This document shows, piece after piece, positions 17,982 through 25,857 of a stretch of DNA of 64,000 nucleotides (position 1 is its first letter; each line of letters starts with the position of its first letter). The translations under genes and the position numbers were made by a program. The notes under the pieces were generated by a model, which was not told the origin of the DNA, searched no databases, and saw nothing but the letters and a program-made list of their open reading frames with translations. This stretch comes from Streptomyces colonosanans. Lineage in GTDB: Bacteria; Actinomycetota; Actinomycetes; Streptomycetales; Streptomycetaceae. The DNA lies in NCBI RefSeq assembly GCF_001866645.1, contig NZ_MLYP01000030.1:1-64000 (forward strand). Direction: 5' to 3'.

Positions 17982-19193
17982 TCAACCGGTGAACCGGCCG
18001 TCCTGGGCCACCACCCTCCCCGCCCGCACCACCAACTCACGGTGGGGCAGGTCCACCAGCACCTGCGGCAGGCACTCGCCGGCCACCAACATGAAGTCGG
18101 CGGGCGATCCCGGTTCCAGTGTCACGGTCGGAAGGCCAAGCAGCTCGGCACCCCCGTCGGCCGCCAGCGCGAAGCACGCGGCCAGTTCCTCATCCGTGCG
18201 GGCGCCCGTGGTCCAGCCGAGCAGATGAGCCCGGTGCAGCATGTCGGCGTTGCCGAACGGGCTCCACGCGTCGCGCACGCCGTCCGAGCCGAGTCCCGTC
18301 CGTACCCCGCGTGCCCGAAGTTCGCCGAACGGCAGAACCTGGTGAGCCGAGGGCGCGACCGTGGTCAGGCCCACGCCGGCCCGTGCCAGAAGACCGGCCA
18401 GCTTTGCCAGCGGACCGCCCGCCAATTCCGGCACGCAGAATGCGTGGCTCACCACCACCCGTCCGCTCAGCCCGGCGGCCTTGGTCCGCTCGGCGATCTC
18501 CCGCAGGGGCCCGAGCCCACGCTCGCCCGTGTCATGCAGGTGAAGGTCCAGTTGCAGACCGTGGCGCTCGGCCAGGCCGAACACCAAGTCCAGCTGGGCC
18601 GGGCCCTCGCCGTCCGGTCCGGCATCGAACCCGGCCGGGTCGATTCCACCCACCGCATCGATCAGCCCACTCGCGGCGGCCTCCGCCAGCAGTGCACTCG
18701 CGCCCGGCGCCCGGCGCACCCCGTGCTGCGGGAACGCGACCACCTGTACATCCAGCACTCCGGCCAGCCGTTCCCGGACCTGGGCCAGTCCCTCCACTCC
18801 GGCCAGCCCATAGGCCGGCGCCACATCCACGTGCGCCCGCACCGCACGGGTGCCGCACGCCACGGCGTGGGTCAGCAGTCGGTGTGCCCGCTGGGCGAGC
18901 GGGGTGCGCTGGTGCTCGTACAACTCGACATCGTCACGCACGTACTGAGGCAGGGAATGGGCCGGTCGCCGGCTGTGCCAGGGTTCTCCCCAGGCGGTTT
19001 TGTCCGGGTGGATGTGAGCGTCCACGAGCGTGGGCAGTGCGATCCGGCCCGCTCCTTCCACCACCGAGGGCTCGACCCCGTCCGGCAGGCGCTCGACCAG
19101 CCGCCCGTCCACGGCGACCAGGTCGACGCTTCGGGCTGCGCCGAACGGGCGGACGTCACGAAAGACGGTGGCAGTCGGGTGAGATCTCATCAT
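17982..19193 (-). CDS. Cytosine-deaminase-like amidohydrolase
   Basis: The start is one of two adjacent ATGs (19193 and 19190) behind GGAG; the second gives the better spacing. The roughly 403-residue protein has the amidohydrolase metal ligands DAHIHPDKT, a central DLHLHDTG, VSHAF, and the conserved GSDGVRDAWSPFG with its catalytic Asp. This set matches the cytosine/isoguanine deaminase subgroup. Together with the CMP/dCMP-deaminase-fold gene just upstream (83 bases away), it suggests salvage or breakdown of a nucleobase or related heterocycle. The exact substrate is not established. Confidence 0.82.
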   Translation of the reverse strand: MMRSHPTATVFRDVRPFGAARSVDLVAVDGRLVERLPDGVEPSVVEGAGRIALPTLVDAHIHPDKTAWGEPWHSRRPAHSLPQYVRDDVELYEHQRTPLAQRAHRLLTHAVACGTRAVRAHVDVAPAYGLAGVEGLAQVRERLAGVLDVQVVAFPQHGVRRAPGASALLAEAAASGLIDAVGGIDPAGFDAGPDGEGPAQLDLVFGLAERHGLQLDLHLHDTGERGLGPLREIAERTKAAGLSGRVVVSHAFCVPELAGGPLAKLAGLLARAGVGLTTVAPSAHQVLPFGELRARGVRTGLGSDGVRDAWSPFGNADMLHRAHLLGWTTGARTDEELAACFALAADGGAELLGLPTVTLEPGSPADFMLVAGECLPQVLVDLPHRELVVRAGRVVAQDGRFTG

Positions 19194-19275
19194 TGCTCCA
19201 GGTGTGCTCCGAGGCGGCGGCATCCGCCGATCACGTTGGATTGCGCGGGCAGGGCCGGCCGTGCGGGCCCGCGGG

Positions 19276-19836
19276 TCAGTGGGCGGTGGGGGCGTCGGCC
19301 ACGTACCGCCGGCCGCCGTTGCGTTCCTGCCAGAACCGATAGACGTCCACGGCCGCCGCGCGGGGCTCGTAGCGCATGGGCAGGCGGCGCTCGTTCCAGG
19401 GCTTGGCGAACTCATCGTAGAAGGTGGCGAGTTCGAAATACTTGCGGTCGTCGACGTAGTGGGGTTCGTAGGCGTCCCGGGTGGTGAGGAAGACGACTTC
19501 GTTTGGCGAGCAGTAGTACAGCGCGCCCAGGCACATGGGGCAGGGGTGGGCGAGGACGTGGATGGTGACGCCGGTCAGGTGCTCGGTGCCCAGCTTGGTG
19601 CACGCCTCCCGGATGGCGAGGATCTCCGCGTGCGCGGTGGGGTCGCCGGTCTGGGCAACCTTGTTGGGGCTCTCGGCGAGGATCTCACCGTCTTTGACGA
19701 TGACGGTCGCGAAGGGGCGGCCGCCCTCGGCGACGTTCTGGTGAGCGAGGTCGAGGGTGCGCTGGGCGACGTCCATGGTGGATTCCTCCGAGGGAAGGCA
19801 GTTCGGGCGTGCGGCGCCCTCGACGAGGTCTGGCAT
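19276..19836 (-). CDS. Nucleoside/nucleobase deaminase, CDA fold
   Basis: The ATG at 19836 (MPDLVEGAA) follows GGGAGC with a 6-base gap, so it is preferred over the longer reading. The 186 residues hold both zinc motifs of the cytidine deaminase superfamily: HAEILAIREA and PCPMCLGALYYC. This layout is closest to guanine deaminase or TadA-like enzymes. The C-terminal tail after residue 130 (ERRLPMRYEPRA) is family-specific. It is first in an apparent two-gene operon with the amidohydrolase, divergent from a dead LysR gene that was probably its regulator. Confidence 0.85.
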   Translation of the reverse strand: MPDLVEGAARPNCLPSEESTMDVAQRTLDLAHQNVAEGGRPFATVIVKDGEILAESPNKVAQTGDPTAHAEILAIREACTKLGTEHLTGVTIHVLAHPCPMCLGALYYCSPNEVVFLTTRDAYEPHYVDDRKYFELATFYDEFAKPWNERRLPMRYEPRAAAVDVYRFWQERNGGRRYVADAPTAH

Positions 19837-19965
19837 GGGTCGCTCCCTTCCGTGGTCCCGGCTTCGCTGGGCCCGGCGACATCTACCCTGCACGACCTGC
19901 ATCTATAGTGTCCAAGACGCATTAGCCATAGGTTTCATTGATGACATCTATGCTTCGGCTTGGCT
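19837..19965. promoter_or_regulatory. Divergent promoter region of the deaminase operon and LysR relic
   Basis: The stretch contains tgcatctatag and gacatctatgc, an approximate repeat about 60 bases apart, and the AT-rich segment ccaagacgcattagccatagg. A LysR-type regulator would be expected to bind here, but its gene is broken. Confidence 0.35.
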
Positions 19966-20388
19966 CTGGAACTGCGTCACTTGCGCTAGCTGATAGCCGT
20001 GGCCGATCGCGGCAACTTCACGCGTGCAGCCGAAGACCTGCATATCTCCCAGCCCACCCTCTCCCAGCAGGTCCGGCAGATGGAACGTGCCATCGGGTTG
20101 CAGCTACCGGACCGCACCGGCCGTACCGTACGGCTCACCGACGCCGGTGACGCCTATCTCCGCCATGCCCGGCGCGCCCTGCAGGACCTGGCCGCCGCCG
20201 AACGCGCCGTCCACGACGTCCAGGACCTTTCTCGCGGTCACCTCCGCCTCGGCATCACCCCCACCTTCACCGCCTACCTCGTGGGGCCGCTCACCGTCGC
20301 TGGCGTAAGTGTCGCGGGCGCACCCTCCGGCGACCTGGACGAGCAGTTCGCGCAGGCCGGCGTCGCGGCGATCAGCAACGCCGGCTGA
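19966..20388 (+). pseudogene. LysR-family (CynR-like) regulator, dead copy
   Basis: The reading [27 protein letters not shown] shows the canonical LysR helix-turn-helix with two lesions. The expected ATG is CTG (19966), and a TAG at 19987-19989 replaces a Tyr or similar codon. Downstream, [15 protein letters not shown] is a perfect recognition helix. After the start of the effector domain ([16 protein letters not shown], to about 20300) similarity ends and the frame stops at 20388, so most of the effector domain is gone. It would have regulated the adjacent deaminase operon. Confidence 0.75.
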
Positions 20389-20734
20389 CCCGTCCGCCTG
20401 GCCCCATGGGCATGCCTGCCGGGCGGTCCCGGCAGGCACCGGTGGCGTGCGGCCCGCCTACGACCTGGGGAGCAACAGGGTGACGCCGCTCCCTGTTGCT
20501 CCCCAGGTCGGTACTGCGGGAGAGGCAGGTGCAAGGTCTGTCCGGCGCTCGGACATGAACCCCGCGCCCGTGCCGCACCGCGATATCCGCCACCACCATC
20601 GGAGGGCGGTCAATGGACGGCGCCTTACGCACGGTGATCGAAGCGGGCAGCGTGACGGAAGAGCCTGCACAACGCCCGGCTTGCGGGGCGGACCGAACTG
20701 TCGGGGGCCTGGTCACGCCTCGTACACTCCCCGG
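20389..20734. other. Intergenic region with a perfect palindrome and a possible small ORF
   Basis: No full-size gene is seen. It holds a perfect 20-bp inverted repeat at 20461-20510 and a 41-codon ORF (20613-20738) with a good ribosome-binding site that overlaps the lnt start; both are listed separately. Confidence 0.5.
20461..20510. terminator. Perfect 20-bp inverted repeat with 10-base loop
   Basis: The left arm cgacctggggagcaacaggg (20461-20480) is exactly complementary to 20491-20510. In RNA this makes a very stable hairpin. It may terminate transcription from the left before the lnt operon. It could also be an operator or the relic of a mobile element, since perfect 20-bp arms are long for a terminator. 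Confidence 0.5.
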
Positions 20735-20738
20735 GTGA
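20613..20738 (+). CDS. Possible 41-residue leader or small protein upstream of lnt
   Basis: ATG at 20613 has GGAGGG six to seven bases upstream. The frame MDGALRTVIEAGSVTEEP continues to a TGA that overlaps the GTG start of lnt (GTGA). The arrangement allows translational coupling. No homology is recognised; the start vaguely resembles the first helix of a LysR protein. It may be a chance ORF. Confidence 0.3.
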   Translation: MDGALRTVIEAGSVTEEPAQRPACGADRTVGGLVTPRTLPG

Positions 20739-22402
20739 CCGTCACCGCAACTTCCACAGGCGAGCCGGAACAGCTCGAACCCCAGGTCGTACCCGCACCC
20801 CGTGGTGCCCGCAGGATACGCCGCCTCGTTCCGCCCGCCGCCGCGGCGCTCGCCGGAGTGCTGCTCTACGTGAGCTTTCCGCCCCGGACCCTGTGGTGGC
20901 TGGCCCTCCCGGCCTTCGCCGTCTTCGGCTGGACTCTGCGCGACCGCACCTGGAAGGCGGGCCTCGGCCTCGGCCTCGGCTACCTGTTCGGTCTCGGCTT
21001 CCTGCTGCCGCTGCTCGTGTGGACCGGTGTCGAGGTCGGCTCCGGCCCGTGGCTCGCGCTCGTCGCGGTGGAGGCGATCTACACCGCGTTGGTCGGCGCT
21101 GGTGTCGCCCTGGTCTCCCGGCTGCCCGCCTGGCCGGTGTGGGCTGCTGCCCTGTGGATCGCGGGAGAGGCGGCACGCGCGCGTGTGCCGTTCGGCGGGT
21201 TCCCCTGGGGCAAGATCGCCTTCGGTCAGGCGGACGGTGTGTTCCTGCCGCTCGCTGCGGTGGGCGGCACCCCGGTGCTCGGCTTCGCGGTCGTGCTGTG
21301 CGGCTTCGGGCTGTACGAGATCGTGCGCCTGGCCGTGGACGGGCGGCGCACCGGGGGCGTGCTGCGGCGCGGCGCGGCCCTCACGGCTCTGCTGAGCGTG
21401 GCCGTTCCCGTGGTGGGTGCGGTCGCCGCGCGCCCCCTGGTCAGCGACCAGGCCGAGAACGGCACCGCGACCGTCGCGGTCGTCCAGGGCAATGTGCCGC
21501 GCTCCGGGCTCGAGTTCAACGCCCAGCGGCGCGCCGTCCTCGACTACCACGCACGCGAGACCGAGCGCCTGGCTGCGAAGGTCAAGGCGGGCAAGGCCCC
21601 GCGGCCCGACCTCGTTCTGTGGCCCGAGAACTCCTCCGACATCGACCCCTTCTCCAACGCCGACGCCGCCGCCGTGATCGAGGGCGCCGCGAAGGCGATC
21701 GGCGTACCGATCTCGGTCGGCGCTGTCGTCGAGCGCGACGGCAGACTGTACAACGAGCAGATCCTGTGGGATCCGGACAAGGGCCCCGTCGACACTTACG
21801 ACAAGCGGCAGGTGCAGCCGTTCGGCGAGTACCTTCCGCTGCGCTCGCTGCTCGGCGCCATCAACAAGGACTGGACGTCGATGGTGCGCCAGGACTTCAG
21901 CCGGGGCCACAAGCCCGGCGTGTTCACCATGGCGGATGCCAAGGTCGGGCTCGTCACCTGCTACGAAGCCGCCTTCGACTGGACCGTGCGTTCCACGGTC
22001 ACGGACGGCGCGCAGCTGATCTCGGTGCCCAGCAACAACGCGACCTTCGACCGCAGCGAGATGACCTACCAGCAGCTCGCCATGTCCCGGGTGCGAGCCG
22101 TTGAGCACAGCCGCACCGTCACGGTGCCGGTGACCAGCGGCGTCAGCGCGATCATCATGCCGGACGGGAAGATCACCCAGCGGACCGGGATGTTCGTGGC
22201 CGACTCGCTCGTCCAGAAGGTTCCGCTGCGCTCCTCCGAGACCCTCGCCACACGGCTCGGCACCCTGCCCGAGTTGGTCCTCGTGCTCGTCGCGGCCTGC
22301 GGGCTCGGCTGGGCGGTGGCGTCGGCGGCGCGCGGTCGTCGCGGGCGCGGTGCTCAGGACGTGCGTGCCGATGAGCGGGAAGTGACAGAACCGGCCCGCT
22401 AG
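20735..22402 (+). CDS. lnt: Apolipoprotein N-acyltransferase
   Basis: GTG at 20735 gives a 555-residue protein of normal length. Six to eight membrane segments occupy about residues 30-230, followed by a nitrilase-like domain. The catalytic triad is visible: Glu in LWPENSSD, Lys in YDKRQVQPFGEYLP and Cys in GLVTCYEAAFDW. A final membrane helix (LPELVLVLVAACGLGWAVA) closes the protein. It adds the third acyl chain to lipoproteins at the outer face of the membrane. Streptomycetes often carry two copies. A Nudix gene follows nine bases later, likely in the same operon. Confidence 0.93.
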   Translation: MTVTATSTGEPEQLEPQVVPAPRGARRIRRLVPPAAAALAGVLLYVSFPPRTLWWLALPAFAVFGWTLRDRTWKAGLGLGLGYLFGLGFLLPLLVWTGVEVGSGPWLALVAVEAIYTALVGAGVALVSRLPAWPVWAAALWIAGEAARARVPFGGFPWGKIAFGQADGVFLPLAAVGGTPVLGFAVVLCGFGLYEIVRLAVDGRRTGGVLRRGAALTALLSVAVPVVGAVAARPLVSDQAENGTATVAVVQGNVPRSGLEFNAQRRAVLDYHARETERLAAKVKAGKAPRPDLVLWPENSSDIDPFSNADAAAVIEGAAKAIGVPISVGAVVERDGRLYNEQILWDPDKGPVDTYDKRQVQPFGEYLPLRSLLGAINKDWTSMVRQDFSRGHKPGVFTMADAKVGLVTCYEAAFDWTVRSTVTDGAQLISVPSNNATFDRSEMTYQQLAMSRVRAVEHSRTVTVPVTSGVSAIIMPDGKITQRTGMFVADSLVQKVPLRSSETLATRLGTLPELVLVLVAACGLGWAVASAARGRRGRGAQDVRADEREVTEPAR

Positions 22403-22411
22403 GGTCGGCCC

Positions 22412-22891
22412 ATGGCTACTCCCGAATTCATCCAGAACATCCGGGCCTCCGCGGGCCATCAACTGCTCTGGCTTCCCGGCGTCAGCGCCGTCGTCTTCGA
22501 CGACGAGGGCAGAGTGCTGCTCGGTCAGCGCTCCGACAACCGCGAATGGACGGTGATCAGCGGCATTCCCGATCCGGGTGAGCAGCCCGCGGACTGTGCC
22601 GTGCGCGAGGTGTACGAGGAGACGGCTGTTCGGTGCGTCGCCGAGCGGGTCGTCCTCGTCAGGTCCGGGAAGCCGGTCACGTTCGACAACGGCGACATCT
22701 GCCAGTTCATGGACATCACGTTCCGGTGCAGGGCGGTCGGGGGTGAGGCGGCCGTGAACGACGACGAGTCGCTGCAGGTCGGCTGGTTCGATGTGGACTC
22801 GCTACCGACGATGCGGGAAGGCCAGCAGTTCCGGATCAAGCAGGCGCTGTCCGATGCACCCACGTGGTTCGAATCTACGAGTTCCGACTGA
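22412..22891 (+). CDS. Nudix hydrolase
   Basis: The 159-residue protein contains a Nudix box, from GIPDPGEQPADCAVREVYEE onwards, with the REXXEE metal-binding core. The last Gly of the consensus is replaced. It hydrolyses a nucleoside diphosphate linked to another moiety; the substrate is unknown. A hydrophobic start (LLWLPGVSAVVF) forms the first strands. It follows lnt by nine bases and is probably co-transcribed. Confidence 0.88.
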   Translation: MATPEFIQNIRASAGHQLLWLPGVSAVVFDDEGRVLLGQRSDNREWTVISGIPDPGEQPADCAVREVYEETAVRCVAERVVLVRSGKPVTFDNGDICQFMDITFRCRAVGGEAAVNDDESLQVGWFDVDSLPTMREGQQFRIKQALSDAPTWFESTSSD

Positions 22892-22945
22892 AGTGTGGGG
22901 GGTGGCCACATAGGGTGCGATGCGGCCGCTCCCTAGGGTCGAGAT

Positions 22946-23746
22946 ATGACCCCGCCCCGCGCTTTCCCGGGCTCCGAAGCCCCCACCCTCGACTTCGGCG
23001 GACGCATCGCCCTCGTCACCGGTGCCGCCGGCGGTATCGGCCGCGCCTGCGCGCTGCGGCTGGCCGCCGCCGGGGCCAGGGTGAGAGCGGTGGACCGGGA
23101 CCCCTCCGGCCTTGACGACCTCCTCGGCGCGGCGCGTGGCCTCGCGGGCGCCGTCGAGCCGCACGTCCTCGACCTCACGGACCTGGACGCGGCCGAACAG
23201 GCCGCCGCCGGCACCGACATCCTCGTCAACAATGCGGGGCTGCAACGGGTGCGTCCCTTGGAGGAGTTCCCGCCCGATGTCTTCCACACCGTCCTGACGG
23301 TGATGCTCGAAGCCCCGTTCCGGCTCATCCGCGGGGCGCTGCCCCATATGTACGGACAGGGCTGGGGCCGCATCGTCAATGTGTCGTCGGTCCACGGGCT
23401 GCGTGCCTCCGCGTTCAAGTCGGCGTACGTCGCCGCCAAGCACGGACTCGAAGGGCTCTCGAAGACCGCCGCCCTCGAGGGCGCACCCCACGGGGTCACA
23501 TCGAACTGTGTGAACCCGGCCTATGTGCGCACGCCCCTGGTGGAGAAGCAGCTCGCGGATCAGGCGAGGGCGCACGGGATCCCCGAGGAGCGCGTGCTGT
23601 CCGAGGTGTTGCTGCAGGACAGTGCCCTCAAGCGGCTGATCGAACCGGAGGAGGTCGCCGAGGCGGTGGCGTATCTGTGCAGCCCGCCGGCGTCGTTCAT
23701 CACCGGCACGTCACTGGTGCTCGACGGCGGCTGGACCGCACACTGA
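22946..23746 (+). CDS. 3-hydroxybutyrate dehydrogenase, short-chain dehydrogenase
   Basis: The 266-residue Rossmann protein has the NAD motif VTGAAGGIGRA, NNAG (ILVNNAGLQ), a Ser in NVSSVHGL and the catalytic YVAAKHG. The end, FITGTSLVLDGGWTAH, together with HGLRASAFKSAY is typical of D-3-hydroxybutyrate dehydrogenases. It oxidises 3-hydroxybutyrate to acetoacetate with NAD. The next gene is a GAF-PucR regulator and beyond that a metabolite:H+ symporter, a grouping consistent with hydroxy-acid uptake and use. Confidence 0.85.
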   Translation: MTPPRAFPGSEAPTLDFGGRIALVTGAAGGIGRACALRLAAAGARVRAVDRDPSGLDDLLGAARGLAGAVEPHVLDLTDLDAAEQAAAGTDILVNNAGLQRVRPLEEFPPDVFHTVLTVMLEAPFRLIRGALPHMYGQGWGRIVNVSSVHGLRASAFKSAYVAAKHGLEGLSKTAALEGAPHGVTSNCVNPAYVRTPLVEKQLADQARAHGIPEERVLSEVLLQDSALKRLIEPEEVAEAVAYLCSPPASFITGTSLVLDGGWTAH

Positions 23747-23814
23747 CCGGGAGCATGCCAGGAGTTGTCCACAGGACTGGAGGGCCTGGCCGGTCCGTGG
23801 GCCATCCTGGGGGC

Positions 23815-25740
23815 ATGTCTCGCGATCACGTACAGTCCGCGGAGCGCTTCGGCACCGGTGCCGAAGCGCCGTTCCTGCAGCTTCTGGCCCGCGGCGCATC
23901 GGCCGACGCGTACGAGCAGCCGGTCCTGCTCGCCCGTGCCGAGGGCCTGCCGCCCGAGCGCGTCCGCGAGCTCGAGCAGGCCAAGCGGCTGGCGCTACGC
24001 GTGCGTGCGGAGATGGAGGGCAGACGCCGCCGCGAGGCGGAGCTGTCCGCGCTCTTCGAGACCGCCCACGACCTGGCCGGGCTGCGTGACCTCGACGCCG
24101 TCCTGCAGGCGATCGTTCAGCGTGCCCGGTCGCTGCTGAGCACCGACGTCGCGTATCTGACCCTGCACGACGAGGCTGCGGGCGACACCTATATGAGGGT
24201 CACCGACGGCTCGGTCGCCGCGCGCTTCCAGCAACTGCGGCTCGGCATGGGCGAGGGGCTCGGCGGCCTCGTCGCCCAGACCGCCCGCCCGTATGTGACG
24301 CCCGACTACTTCGAGGACGGCCGCTTCCAGCACACCTGGGTGATCGACACGGGCGTACGTGACGAGGGGCTCGTGGCGATTCTCGGCGTGCCCCTGATGA
24401 TCGGTCCCCAGGTCATCGGGGTGCTGTTCGCCGCCGACCGGCGTGCCCGGGTCTTCGAGCGGGAGGAGATCGCGCTCCTCGGCTCGTTCGCCGCGCTGGC
24501 CGCCGCGGCCATCGACACCGCGAACCTCCTCACGGAGACGCGTTCCATGCTGGACCGGCTCACCCGCGCCAACGAGATCATCCGCGACCGCAGTGCGGCG
24601 ATCGAGCGCGCCTCGGACGTCCACGACCGGCTCGCCGAACTCGTCCTGCGCGGCGGCGGCGTCCATGACGTGGCCGCGGCGGTCTCCCAGGTCCTCGACG
24701 GCACGGTCGAGTTCACCGAGGCGGCCGCCGCTCCCACCGCCCCCCTGGAGGCATCCCGTATCGAGGGACACGCCGTGCGGCACGGGGACGACTGGATCGC
24801 CGCCGTGACGGCCGGCGGCGAGCTGCTCGGTGCGCTCGCGCTGCGCGGCCATCCGGGGCTCGACCCCGTCGACCAGCGCACCCTGGAGCGGGCCGCGATG
24901 GTGACCTCCCTGTTGCTGCTCGCCCGCCGTTCGGCCGCCGAAGCCGAACAGCGTGTCCGTGGCGAGCTGTTGGACGACCTTCTCGACGCCCGCGACAGTG
25001 ACCCGCGCGTGCTGCGCGAGCGTGCCGCCCTGCTGCGTGCCGACTTCGACGCCACCCATGTGGTGCTTGCCGCCCGCCTCGACGGCGGTGCGGACGACGC
25101 CGACCAGGCAGCGGCCGCACGTCGCCGTCTGTGGTCCGCCGCCTCCCACCTCGCGGCCACCCGGCGCGGGCTCGCCGCTGCCCGGGACGGCGGTACGGTC
25201 CTGCTGCTGCCCCTCGAACCGGGTGACAGCCCGACGAGCCTGGCCCGCCGCACCGCACGGCAGCTCGCCACCGCCGTTCACGAGGCAGTCACCGTCGGAG
25301 CCTCGGCGCCCGTTGAGGACCTTGCCACCCGCCCGGACGCCGTGGCGGCGGCCTACGCGGAGGGACGGCGCTGCCTCGACGCCCTGCGCCTGATGGGTCG
25401 CGCAGGGGACGGGGCGGCCGCCGAGGACTTCGGCTTCCTCGGGCTGCTGCTTGCCGGGGACCGGGACATCGCCGGCTATGTCGAGCGCACCATCGGCCAG
25501 GTCGTCGCCTACGACGAACGCCGCGGCACCGATCTGGTGCGCACCCTCGACGCGTACTTCGCCTCCGGGATGAGCCCGGCGCGTACCAAGGACGAACTGC
25601 ACGTCCATGTGAACACGGTGGCGCAGCGCCTGGAGCGGGTGGGCCGACTGCTCGGCGACAACTGGCAGAGCCCGGCCCGCGCCCTGGAGATACAACTGGC
25701 GCTGCGGCTGCACCGGTTGTCGTCGACACCTGGGCACTGA
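23815..25740 (+). CDS. GAF-domain PucR-type transcriptional regulator
   Basis: ATG at 23815 (MSRDHVQSAERFG) gives 641 residues. A helical region (about 50-80) precedes a GAF domain (about 85-240: DLDAVLQAIVQRARSLL, then VIGVLFAADRRARVF). A middle GGDEF-like/PucR linker follows, and a C-terminal PucR helix-turn-helix lies at about 580-635 (VRTLDAYFASGM, LHVHVNTVAQRLERV). Regulators of this type sense small metabolites through the GAF domain. Its place between bdhA and a transporter gene suggests it controls both. Confidence 0.85.
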   Translation: MSRDHVQSAERFGTGAEAPFLQLLARGASADAYEQPVLLARAEGLPPERVRELEQAKRLALRVRAEMEGRRRREAELSALFETAHDLAGLRDLDAVLQAIVQRARSLLSTDVAYLTLHDEAAGDTYMRVTDGSVAARFQQLRLGMGEGLGGLVAQTARPYVTPDYFEDGRFQHTWVIDTGVRDEGLVAILGVPLMIGPQVIGVLFAADRRARVFEREEIALLGSFAALAAAAIDTANLLTETRSMLDRLTRANEIIRDRSAAIERASDVHDRLAELVLRGGGVHDVAAAVSQVLDGTVEFTEAAAAPTAPLEASRIEGHAVRHGDDWIAAVTAGGELLGALALRGHPGLDPVDQRTLERAAMVTSLLLLARRSAAEAEQRVRGELLDDLLDARDSDPRVLRERAALLRADFDATHVVLAARLDGGADDADQAAAARRRLWSAASHLAATRRGLAAARDGGTVLLLPLEPGDSPTSLARRTARQLATAVHEAVTVGASAPVEDLATRPDAVAAAYAEGRRCLDALRLMGRAGDGAAAEDFGFLGLLLAGDRDIAGYVERTIGQVVAYDERRGTDLVRTLDAYFASGMSPARTKDELHVHVNTVAQRLERVGRLLGDNWQSPARALEIQLALRLHRLSSTPGH

Positions 25741-25857
25741 CGCCTGCGTGTACCGTCGGCACACGCTGGCGCCGGGGCACATCGGTGCCGGCGGGGGAGG
25801 GAGAAGGCGCGGCGGGCCCACGCACATACGCGCACGGGGCCGACCGCGGAGCTCGGC

